Source of the DNA: a bacterium | Lineage (GTDB): Bacteria; SZUA-182; DTGQ01 | Direction: 5' to 3' | Length of the DNA: 42,668 nucleotides | Assembly: GCA_023512255.1 (NCBI GenBank) | Contig: JAILZY010000025.1 | Coordinates: 1-42,668, forward strand | In this document: positions 1 through 6,938 of the stretch, in pieces | Numbering within the stretch: position 1 is the first letter of the stretch | Layout: each line of letters begins with the position of its first letter | Position numbers and translations under genes: made by a program | Notes under the pieces: model-generated | What the model saw: the letters and a program-made list of their open reading frames with translations, nothing else | Databases searched by the model: none | Told to the model about the DNA's origin: nothing

Positions 1-94
1 AAAGCTTTATATTCCAGAATGTTAACTCACACATTTTGTGAAAGTTAACTGATTGATTTTAAAATGCAATCAAGCATCCGCTCTGGCATAAGGT

Positions 95-457
95 TCAACT
101 ACCACTGCCAGTACCACTGCTACCACTGCCAGCTTCGACCTGAGAAAGGCGCTCCCTGATAGAATCAAGTTCCGATTGTAGGACCTGAGCTCGGATCCTC
201 AGCGACTGTTTTTCTATCTCAGGATCAAGCCTTTGATACTTTGCCCCCCAGGCACCAAAACGTATCCAACCCGGCAGGCCAGAAGCAAAGAAGCAATGCC
301 GCCAGCCAAAGCCACCCACTCCCTGGCCACAGCCTCTTCCGAAGCCTTGGCCCAGAGAGTTCATAAAGCCAGGTCTTCCAAAGCCGGCACAAAAGCCTGC
401 CCCTCGGCCACTCATCGGCCCCATCCCTTGTGGTCCAGTTCCATCGCCTCTTGGCAT
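95..457 (-). CDS. DUF5320 family small Gly/Met-rich protein
   Basis: A 120-residue protein opening with the MPRGDGTGPQGMGPMSGRGAG signature typical of DUF5320 proteins, small proteins of unknown function common in anaerobic bacteria and archaea. Residues 1-55 are rich in Gly, Phe, Arg and include two Cys. Residues about 80-108 form a charged, coiled-coil-like helix (EIEKQSLRIRAQVL onward). The tail is Gly/Ser-rich. The ATG at 457 is preceded by an AAGGAGG Shine-Dalgarno 8-9 bases upstream, so the start is secure. It stands alone; the nearest gene is over 1.2 kb away on the other strand. Family recognition is from the N-terminal motif; no biochemical role can be inferred. Confidence 0.85.
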   Translation of the reverse strand: MPRGDGTGPQGMGPMSGRGAGFCAGFGRPGFMNSLGQGFGRGCGQGVGGFGWRHCFFASGLPGWIRFGAWGAKYQRLDPEIEKQSLRIRAQVLQSELDSIRERLSQVEAGSGSSGTGSGS

Positions 458-745
458 GACGATATCCCTCCTTATTTCCGTCGAGTATTACCCAAAGTTT
501 CAAAGTTTCTTATTATTTCATCATGACTTAGTGCATCAGGTATGCCAGAGGATAGGACAGAGTGATGAATAGAGTATATAATAATTAAAAATCAATAAGT
601 TAACAAGCTAAAAAGATGATCGGCAAGCAGGGAGAAAGTCTCGCTTATGCGACTCAGCTATTGTTATGGAGTCGCAATAATGAAACTTACGGGTTCTATC
701 GCTTAAGTAACGTAACACAAATACGCAGCGGATCAATTACGCTAT

Positions 746-783
746 CAATTGTATGGGCAGACCTTGCAATTGTATGGGCAGAC
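746..783. repeat. Tandem duplication, period 21
   Basis: The 17-base core CAATTGTATGGGCAGAC occurs at 746-762 and again at 767-783, in the same orientation. The second copy runs into a longer dispersed repeat (about 765-817) that has relatives at 6732-6780 and, inverted, at 41929-41962. Confidence 0.85.
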
Positions 784-817
784 TTTGTGCCCGCTCAGCT
801 TGCGCACTTTATTAGCG
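765..817 (+). repeat. Dispersed repeat family B, copy 1
   Basis: About 50 bases containing the shared pieces TTGTGCCCG, TTGCGCACTTT and TTAGCG. It resembles 6732-6780 in the same orientation and 41929-41962 in reverse orientation. No coding potential; probably an intergenic repeat family of this genome. Confidence 0.6.
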
Positions 818-1329
818 AAAAAGACCACTTAGAAATATGCCCTCCGCGATATCGCGAAAATATACCCCTGGTTTGAGATCGAGGAAGCTTGAAACTACCC
901 CCTTGGTTATACGCACCCAAAATAAGTATATCACCTAGTATATCGCCCCCCAATAAAAAATCCCTGATGATCATCTCCGACTGTCTATCTATTTTTTTCT
1001 CTATTTTTTTCTGTTTGTCTATTTTTGCTCCTTAAGTTTCAAACACGGCGTCCATTTTTGCTACGCAGAAGCCTTGCTCCCCAGTCAGGCAGATTGCAGA
1101 TGATAGCATTCTAAGGATCAAGGCTTAGCTGAATAGCCTTAATCAGACCGATTTTTAGAAATCGGCAACTACTCTTTGACCGCAAAAATATTTATGGCAT
1201 AAGTTATGCTAAGTAAATACATGGACTCAAACTAGATGCTCTTACTGCGCAGCAGGGCATTCTGATTCTACCTTGAGGTAAGGAGAGTTAGGAGGCCCTG
1301 TATTTTTCTCAGAAAATGCTATCGGGTCG

Positions 1330-1369
1330 TTAGAAATGGTAAATAGCCATTAGAAATGGTAAATAGCCA
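1330..1369. repeat. Tandem duplication, period 20
   Basis: A 20-base unit TTAGAAATGGTAAATAGCCA is present at 1330-1349 and exactly repeated at 1350-1369, with a decayed third copy following (TAGTAATGAGTAAATA). Non-coding. Confidence 0.9.
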
Positions 1370-1742
1370 ATAGTAATGAGTAAATAAGACTATTCCTCAA
1401 CTCGCGCACCTTGCAGATTTCCCCAAACCTGTTGTTACCTGCACCGCTTTTGCTGAAGAGCAAGATTCACGCTTGGCTAATCATCAGATTTTGGTACCTC
1501 ATTAAGCGAAGAGCTTGTGGTGTTTCTTTATTTTATAGCTTCATAGCAGCTATTAAGCCGCTCTTTGAGCATTTTGAACCATGATAAAAAAGAGAAGGAG
1601 GTGTTTCGGTATTCGGAAATCTATGTAAGTATAAGTTATGGAAGTATAAAAGATTAATAGTATTTTTCTATCTATCTTGCCAAAGGCTTTTATACCCTCA
1701 ACCTTAAAAACCAGATGAGAACGAAAAGGAGAATCTCCAGCT

Positions 1743-2297
1743 ATGAGTACCATAAGAAAAAAAACAGGATTCAAAAAAACTGCACTCGGAATCATAATTC
1801 TCGCAACTATAATTCTTGGCCGCGTTGCCTTCAGTCAAGCTGCTGCCGTAAGCACTCTCAACTGGTGGCCTCTGCCTCCCTATAACACCCTATGGCCACT
1901 GTGGTCACCTGTTCTTTCCCCACCAAATGCGCTGGGCATTCCAACCCCGATTGTCAGCAGCCTGACCAAGAAAACCGTTCTCCCCGTACAGCCAGGGCTT
2001 ACTTGGGATCCGGTCAATCGGACCTATCCTTGGCTTCTCTATAACACTCCGTCAGGCATGGTATATTATGATCCTCTATTTGGTATTAACCTATGGCCGC
2101 CATCATATCTCTTGAGCCCACTTGGGACCCCCCTCCCACTCAACCTGAGTACAGTCAAGTGGAGTACCCTGCTGCCGACAAGCACCACCTGGCTCCAGGC
2201 AAATGTTCCGATTGCTAACAATACCTACTACACTACTTATCCGCAATTTGCTCCCCTGCTGAGCGCCGGCTCCATCGCGGGACTAACCTTGATTTAA
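1743..2297 (+). CDS. Small secreted Trp/Pro-rich protein, function unknown
   Basis: A 184-residue protein I do not recognise. Residues 1-34 look like a signal peptide: a Lys/Arg-rich start, a hydrophobic core (ALGIIILATIILG) and a likely cut near FSQAAA. The mature part is rich in Trp, Pro, Leu, Thr and Tyr with no Cys, and has short recurring pieces such as WPLPPYNTLWPLW, LWPP and SPLGTPLPL, which suggests an exported structural or surface protein. An AAAGGAG sits about 11 bases before the ATG. The gene is followed by a repeat-rich intergenic region and then by a second small secreted protein (2770-3258), to which it has no visible sequence relation. Real gene fairly likely; function unknown. 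Confidence 0.65.
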   Translation: MSTIRKKTGFKKTALGIIILATIILGRVAFSQAAAVSTLNWWPLPPYNTLWPLWSPVLSPPNALGIPTPIVSSLTKKTVLPVQPGLTWDPVNRTYPWLLYNTPSGMVYYDPLFGINLWPPSYLLSPLGTPLPLNLSTVKWSTLLPTSTTWLQANVPIANNTYYTTYPQFAPLLSAGSIAGLTLI

Positions 2298-2360
2298 CCA
2301 ATGATCGCTCTTATATCGCTCTTATTAATTAATCGCTCTTATATTTAATTTATTATAATT

Positions 2361-2459
2361 TGTTAGATGCCATGCTCACCAGAATAACAATAGAAAGAAA
2401 TTTTCATGAAGTCAGAAGATCTAGATATCTTTCTTATGGGGTTTCCCCTTATTCTGGTG
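2361..2459. repeat. Inverted repeat bounding about 60 bases; dispersed repeat family D
   Basis: CACCAGAATAA at 2377-2387 is matched by its exact reverse complement TTATTCTGGTG at 2449-2459. The left arm and the bases before it (TTAGATGCCATGCTCACCAGAATAACAA) recur almost exactly at 30455-30483. The arrangement resembles a small non-autonomous element or its remnant, but no transposase or target duplication is visible. Confidence 0.55.
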
Positions 2460-2667
2460 TCTGCTCTATATACTGGTGTCTTCTTAAGAGCGACAATGAT
2501 TAGGATAGCGAGGATATAGGATAGCGAGAGATTGAGGTATACGCAAAGAAGGCGCGATATGAAGGCACGGTATGGAGGTATATGCGAGAAGGCAAAGGAT
2601 ATTGCTAACTCATTGAACTACATGTATTTTAAATTAGTTCAATAATGTGTAGAGAATATCCCCCGGT

Positions 2668-2696
2668 GAGCCTGGTTTTGAGTTTCAACCAGGCTC
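2668..2696 (+). promoter_or_regulatory. Perfect hairpin in the leader of the 2770 gene
   Basis: GAGCCTGGTT (2668-2677) pairs exactly with AACCAGGCTC (2687-2696) around a 9-base loop. It is followed by ATCTTAAAG rather than a T-run, so it is a poor intrinsic terminator. It ends 73 bases before the start codon at 2770 and could act as a leader structure or an mRNA-stabilising hairpin. Confidence 0.5.
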
Positions 2697-2769
2697 ATCT
2701 TAAAGTTAAAAAGCTCAACTATGGGCAATTACTCAATTATATTAGCAATTAATTAGATGAGGTCAATTT

Positions 2770-3258
2770 ATGAAAACCGATTATTTCGGAATTAAATCAG
2801 AGAAAAAGATTGCGATAATTTTAAGTATCATGATCTTGCTTTTGTCAGCAGCCCTTCCCAAATCTGGCAGTGCCCAGCTCATGCCTTACTATCCACCCGC
2901 TTTTTATGGATATTTCCCAATGGGAGCACCACCTTTCTTCTATAGTTATCCAGCCTATGGCTACCCAAGCAGACAGGCCCATGTCCCACTGACAAGTCTT
3001 CTTTTAGCCACTACTCTCACTACCCCGACCACAACCATACTGCCAACTACTACTCCAACTACGACGATTGGCACTACCACCGCTCTGCTACTTGGCGGAG
3101 TTTCGACTACTACCCTGGCCCTGCTGGCGGCGACAACCCCAACTACGGTTACCACCACGGTCCCAACCGTTACCACTACACCGACGATTGGCACTACCAC
3201 CGCTCTGCTGCTTGGCGGTGGAGTTTCGACCTCGACGCTGCTTCTGCTCGGTATCTGA
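2770..3258 (+). CDS. Small secreted Thr-rich repeat protein, function unknown
   Basis: A 162-residue exported protein I do not recognise. Residues 1-36 form a signal peptide (positively charged start, IAIILSIMILLLSAALP core, cut near GSAQ). Residues 37-70 are Pro/Tyr/Phe-rich (PYYPPAFYGYFPMGAPPFF). Residues 75-162 are Thr-rich and contain an internal duplication: PTIGTTTALLLGG-VST occurs twice, near residues 96-112 and 138-154. The bias suggests a structural or surface-exposed protein, perhaps glycosylated on Thr, which is inference only. No strong Shine-Dalgarno is visible (GATGAGGTCAATTT before the ATG). The duplication is also visible at DNA level, so the tract may be variable between strains. 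Confidence 0.6.
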   Translation: MKTDYFGIKSEKKIAIILSIMILLLSAALPKSGSAQLMPYYPPAFYGYFPMGAPPFFYSYPAYGYPSRQAHVPLTSLLLATTLTTPTTTILPTTTPTTTIGTTTALLLGGVSTTTLALLAATTPTTVTTTVPTVTTTPTIGTTTALLLGGGVSTSTLLLLGI

Positions 3259-3986
3259 TCCTGCGGCTGTGCTTACTTACTTATGCCACGCACTTATGCT
3301 CAGCAGCATCTGATCCGTGTGCTTTAGGCGTGCAGGCATAAGCGGCAAGGGTGCGGCTATCGAAACAAGCTTATGATCCGTGTGCCTTGGTCGTGCAGGG
3401 TATTCGGCAATCAGGAAACCTTAGGATCAGGCAGCTGATCAGTACGCCTTGGCGTGTAAGGTAATTTCCGATAGCCAGTATTTGAGGGTGTATACATCTT
3501 ATGCGTGTGTTTGCGCGTGTGGTAAGGGAATGAGAATTTACTCTCAAACCTTACTCTAATCTCTCTTCTCTCTGCACCAAGGAGCCTGTCCGAAAAAAGA
3601 CCTGAGACAAAGAGATTATCGGCTGAGCTCAAAAAATTATCGGCTGATAATCACTAACTATGGTCAAAGTGTACGGGCAGGCTCCTCCCTCCTTATATTA
3701 GCCCGCTTATTTTACTTTTCGGTGAAAAGCCAGCTTAATTACATTCTGCCATTCTGAGCGAATAGCTCAGAATCAAAGCATAACCTACTGGATGTCGAAA
3801 ATTCATAAATGATAGACATAAGTGCGATCTTCAGTAATCCTTCAGGGTGGGTTAGTCTTTAAAAAAGCGAACAAATCGGCCTATTATGCAGAAAAGAAAC
3901 TAAGGGGAATCCATGTAGGTGAGCAAGGCTCCCCCCTGGAAAGAAACTCACCATGTGTCAGCTCCAGCGAAAGAGGAGAAATAGCA
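3259..3986. other. Intergenic region with degenerate ~62-base-period repeats
   Basis: No gene is supported before the start at 3987. Three related units begin with CTGATCCGTGTGC-like sequence at 3310, 3373 and 3435 (period 62-63), with a weaker relative at about 3253. A 12-base direct repeat ATTATCGGCTGA lies at 3615-3626 and 3636-3647 (period 21). Confidence 0.65.
3310..3472. repeat. Degenerate array, three units of about 38 bases, period 62
   Basis: Units at 3310-3348, 3373-3410 and 3435-3472 share TGATC-GT-(C/T)GC-TT-G-CGTG-A-G-. Unit 3 is clearly decayed. The spacing superficially recalls CRISPR, but the repeats are too divergent and there are no cas genes, so it is listed as a plain degenerate repeat. 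Confidence 0.55.
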
Positions 3987-4358
3987 ATGAGTACAAACCC
4001 TACGACCTCATCAGATATCCAGCCGCAAGTTCAAAACCTGCTTAAAAAATGTCCATTCTGCTCCGAAGCTATTCTTACGGATGCGAAAAAGTGTAGATAC
4101 TGTGGAGAATTTCTCGACCCGCAGCTTCGGGCAGCGGCCCAAAGCTCATCTCAGTCCAAATGGAATCCCGCAATAGCTGCCCTCCTGTCGCTCATTGTGC
4201 CAGGTGGAGGGCAGATCTATCGGGGAAAAATTAGACAAGGGTTCCTGTGGCTTTTTGCGGTCGCGGCAGGCTACACCCTATATCTTTTGCCTGGTATCGT
4301 CCTCCATGCCGTTTGCATTTCTCTTGCGGCCGTGGGCAATACTACCCGTGAAGACTAG
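3987..4358 (+). CDS. Zinc-ribbon, TM2-like small membrane protein
   Basis: A 123-residue protein. Residues 22-39 hold one zinc-ribbon with the pattern CPFC-x10-CRYC (Cys 22, 25, 36, 39), followed by GEFLDP. Residues about 58-118 contain two hydrophobic segments around a PGGGQIYRGKIRQGFLW motif, typical of TM2-like membrane proteins (PG-G-FY-G--). The start at 3987 is chosen because GAGGAG lies 8-9 bases upstream and an upstream in-frame start at 3822 would add 55 residues of no recognisable character. Likely an inner-membrane protein with a cytosolic metal-binding head. Its partner or role is unknown. It is transcribed toward the aldolase gene, with a shared two-way terminator between them. 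Confidence 0.75.
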   Translation: MSTNPTTSSDIQPQVQNLLKKCPFCSEAILTDAKKCRYCGEFLDPQLRAAAQSSSQSKWNPAIAALLSLIVPGGGQIYRGKIRQGFLWLFAVAAGYTLYLLPGIVLHAVCISLAAVGNTTRED

Positions 4359-4430
4359 AGCGGTAAGGATTTTAGAAAGCCAAATCACCACCAGATCAAT
4401 AATCACTAAAAATATCACTCCTAAAAATAT

Positions 4431-4506
4431 CACCCCTTCATCCCTGCTTTACTCATCCCATTTGTCCGATGGAAGAGAAAAGATAAGGGTGAAGGGGTGT
4501 GTTTTT
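4431..4506. terminator. Two-way intrinsic terminator between convergent genes
   Basis: CACCCCTTCA (4431-4440) pairs exactly with TGAAGGGGTG (4490-4499), and the stem extends with one bulge (TCCCT / AAGGG). On the + strand it is followed by TGTTTTTAGG. On the - strand the same stem is followed by ATATTTTTAGG. It therefore can end both the 3987-4358 gene and the aldolase gene. Confidence 0.75.
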
Positions 4507-4547
4507 AGGTTAACTACTTAGGATTTCGAGTACTTATCTTGCTTTTT

Positions 4548-5984
4548 TCAGTGGCAGCAACTGCACTTTTTGACCGAAGCACCAGTTAGAGCAACAAGAT
4601 CCTGAGGGATCTTTTTCGGTACCGGTTGCATGTTAATATACTTTTCAATCAGCAAAGCAGTATTGTGGGCATTTAACTTCTTGAACAGAAAATCAAGTTG
4701 AGCCTCAAGTTCCTGACTGATAGCCTCTTTTATTTCTGCTGGCAGCATCCAAAACTCTTTCTTGAATGGACCAAACCCTTTCTTTCGGGTTTTATAAATG
4801 AATTGCTCCTCGGTCTGCCCTTCTTTCCATTCGCTGGCACAGTTGGCCTTGAGCCAGTCATAGATCCTGGTCCTGAGCTCCTGAGGTAGAGCTTTACTTT
4901 CATAAATGATATTCTGAAATCCTGTAGCTAGGTGAACCTCAGCAGTTTCAGTCTCTGGGAAGCGGTGGAAGGCCTCCTCGGGCAGGGTTGAGGCTCCATG
5001 CTGAACAGCACCAGCCAGGCCATATTTTTCCCTAGCCATTTTGGACAGGGTTTGCAGGGTATTAAAATCCAGTTTTACCTTGGCAATGCTCCCATCGGGC
5101 AAAACTACCCCACCATGTTCGGTACCGGTCTGAACACTGATTTTACTTATTCCCTGAAGATCAGAATCTAACTGACGAAGACTCTTGCGATAGCCTTCCA
5201 TAAAGGCGATCAACTCTTCCGGAGTACTGTTTTTCCCACCGACCTCGCCGATCTCACCGCCTACGGAAACCGTTATCCCTTGCGGCTCGATTTGCCGGAT
5301 ATAGGCCGTGAGTTGAGCAGCTACGGTGTAGTTATCCTTCTGCTGTTCCTCGATGGTGGGTTTACTCAAATCCACAAGGGTTGAGCTGTCAATATCTATA
5401 TTATAAAAGCCGCTTTCAATCGCCTCGCTGATCAGTTTCTTAAGGCCGTTAATTTCGCTTTCCGGACTCTCCCGGTACTTTTTGGCATTGACCTGGAAGT
5501 GGTCTCCCTGAATGAAGATCGGACCGACGTAGCCGGTCTTGATAGCCGCAGCTAAGCACTGAGAGGCATATTCTGCCGGTGGCTGAAAGGTATAACCAAT
5601 TTCTGATTTGGCGATTTCAAAAATGAAAGATTTAGATTGGTTTTTCTGCGCGGTTTTAATGATCGCCTGAGCGACATAATAAGTGAGCCCACGAATATTG
5701 ATCGCCGGAACCGTGATCCCCTCGAATTCATCCCTTCCCCTGGCTTCATAAAACTCTTGAATGGAGGAGGGAAAAATATCGAATTCCCGAGCTGCCTCCC
5801 AGATAATCCACTGACAGGCTTGCGTTACAGCCTTATCCTCATTAATACTTGCATTCAATGCTAACTCATCGATCAGGCGGCCCCTAAATAACTCCTGGTC
5901 AGTAATATTAAGTGTGCCATCCGAAATAGATACTCCATCCTTAATACTATCCAACAATTCTCGTAAGTTAGAGTATATAGTCAT
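4548..5984 (-). CDS. Class II fructose-bisphosphate aldolase-type protein
   Basis: A 478-residue zinc-dependent (class II) aldolase-like enzyme; the family cleaves fructose-1,6-bisphosphate or a related ketose bisphosphate to two triose phosphates. Family signatures seen: VPAINIRG near the N-terminus, FIQGDHFQV (catalytic Asp and zinc-ligand His), SVGGEIGEVGG, QTGTEHGG, and VQHGASTLP carrying a further metal-ligand His. At 478 residues it is longer than the usual 300-360, with about 95 extra N-terminal residues and an extended C-terminus ending in KKCSCCH, a Cys/His cluster. Start 5984 is chosen over the longer frame to 6089 because the longer version would translate a dispersed repeat, and AGGGGTGG lies 8 bases before this ATG. 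It stands alone. The substrate could be another sugar bisphosphate. Confidence 0.75.
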   Translation of the reverse strand: MTIYSNLRELLDSIKDGVSISDGTLNITDQELFRGRLIDELALNASINEDKAVTQACQWIIWEAAREFDIFPSSIQEFYEARGRDEFEGITVPAINIRGLTYYVAQAIIKTAQKNQSKSFIFEIAKSEIGYTFQPPAEYASQCLAAAIKTGYVGPIFIQGDHFQVNAKKYRESPESEINGLKKLISEAIESGFYNIDIDSSTLVDLSKPTIEEQQKDNYTVAAQLTAYIRQIEPQGITVSVGGEIGEVGGKNSTPEELIAFMEGYRKSLRQLDSDLQGISKISVQTGTEHGGVVLPDGSIAKVKLDFNTLQTLSKMAREKYGLAGAVQHGASTLPEEAFHRFPETETAEVHLATGFQNIIYESKALPQELRTRIYDWLKANCASEWKEGQTEEQFIYKTRKKGFGPFKKEFWMLPAEIKEAISQELEAQLDFLFKKLNAHNTALLIEKYINMQPVPKKIPQDLVALTGASVKKCSCCH

Positions 5985-6030
5985 CGTTAAATCCACCCCT
6001 GAGTTTATTGATTCGTTTAAGATTGTTGAA

Positions 6031-6079
6031 CTCATAAGTGTCCGACCATAAAGGTTTATAACTTGACATAATAACGTAG
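6031..6079 (+). repeat. Dispersed repeat family A, copy 1
   Basis: CTCATAAGTGTCCGACCATA-AAGGTTTATAACTTGACATAAT--CGTAG recurs at 41847-41918, where the internal GACCATA-AAGGTTTATAA piece is itself duplicated. Near-identity over about 45 bases at two sites 36 kb apart makes a chance match very unlikely. Confidence 0.85.
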
Positions 6080-6520
6080 CCATGGACAAGTAAAATAATT
6101 ATCCAGGCCAGGATGTTATAACTCATTATGGTTGGTCGCTTAGCGCCTTTCCCTCGCCCTCAAAGAAAAATTTCTGCGATTGCTGATAGAATAGTGGATA
6201 GTAACTCTTGGAGATATCTTCCCCCCTTTCAATTTTTACTTACGGATTGGATTTGAATTTTAATTCTGATTTGAATTTTACTGGATTAACCAGATTAATA
6301 TAAGGTCTTGCAGAAGGAATGTAAAGAAAAAAAATGCATTTCTTTACTTCTTGAAAAATTAAAAACTCTGCCCTACCCCTTTGTGGTATTCCCGCCTTAA
6401 CCTAGCGCCATTCTCGAAAAAGCGGGGATCTAGGAATACCAAGGCCTTGTGGATTCCTCCCTGTGGTGGATTACTGCCTGTGCAGGAATGACAAAAAGGC
6501 GGAATTTTAGAAATTCACGC

Positions 6521-6560
6521 CTAGCCAGAATCACTCATGGCTAGCCAGAATCACTCATGG
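6521..6560. repeat. Exact 20-base tandem duplication
   Basis: CTAGCCAGAATCACTCATGG at 6521-6540 is followed directly by an identical copy at 6541-6560. Non-coding. Confidence 0.95.
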
Positions 6561-6731
6561 TATAAGCATTCAACACAGTAAGCTTGATGCCCATAGTTCA
6601 GTTTAATTGAAAACCTATACTTTCGTCTTTTTTCGTCTCTCTGAGAACTTGAGTTAGAATGACTAAGGTTTCTAAGATGGTTTCATCGCAATGCTAAAAC
6701 ATATCAATTACACAATCATACACAATCACAA

Positions 6732-6780
6732 TCAATTGGGCGAACCTTGTGTCCGGCCCAAATTGCGCACTTTGTTGGCA
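6732..6780 (+). repeat. Dispersed repeat family B, copy 2
   Basis: Contains CCTTGTGTCCGGCCCAAATT and then GCGCACTTTGTTGGC. It matches 765-817 in the same orientation and the reverse complement of 41929-41962 (GCTAACAAAGCACGCAATTT and on). Confidence 0.75.
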
Positions 6781-6842
6781 AGAGAACCCTAACAACATAG
6801 CCTCTACTTAGAACAAAGATTATTGGCCTCTGAAAGGAAAAA

Positions 6843-6886
6843 CCCCTTGCGGTCTCAACCACCTAAGGAGGGGAGACCGCAAGGGG
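6843..6886 (-). terminator. Intrinsic terminator of the HYR-protein gene
   Basis: CCCCTTGCGGTCTC (6843-6856) pairs exactly over 14 bases with GAGACCGCAAGGGG (6873-6886). Read on the - strand, the stem is followed by TTTTTCCTTTC, a usable T-run. It lies about 50 bases after the stop codon of the 6939-10736 gene. Confidence 0.85.
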
Positions 6887-6938
6887 TGTGGAAGGACGAC
6901 CCTAAGTTATAAAGGCGCTGCCTTACTTACCGGCCAAG

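Larger units (their letters stand above)
458..1742. other. Gene-free intergenic stretch with short repeats
   Basis: About 1.3 kb with no convincing gene. An open frame at 616-876 (+) has no ribosome binding site and is built partly from a 21-base tandem repeat, so I do not accept it. The stretch holds two short tandem duplications and one copy of a dispersed repeat, listed separately. The region 1553-1742 contains the leader of the secreted protein gene at 1743. Confidence 0.6.
2298..2769. other. Intergenic region with inverted and direct repeats
   Basis: No gene is supported. It starts with three copies of ATCGCTCTTAT (2304, 2315, 2332), followed by a dispersed repeat copy and an 11-base inverted repeat (2377-2387 / 2449-2459). 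A second short direct repeat (TAGGATAGCGAG) lies near 2500-2530. It ends with a perfect hairpin at 2668-2696 in the leader of the next gene. Confidence 0.7.
5985..6842. other. Repeat-rich intergenic region
   Basis: No gene is supported. It contains dispersed repeat family A (6031-6079), imperfect REP-like palindromic pieces around 6385-6490 (GGATTCC...GGAATGAC motifs, also seen at 42249-42273), an exact 20-base tandem duplication (6521-6560) and dispersed repeat family B (6732-6780). Confidence 0.65.

Noticed and set aside
616-876. Open frame of 86 residues on the + strand
   Set aside because: No ribosome binding site, built across a 21-base tandem repeat and a dispersed repeat; no family features.
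3253-3472. Possible CRISPR array
   Set aside because: Repeats are too divergent, only three to four units, no cas genes.
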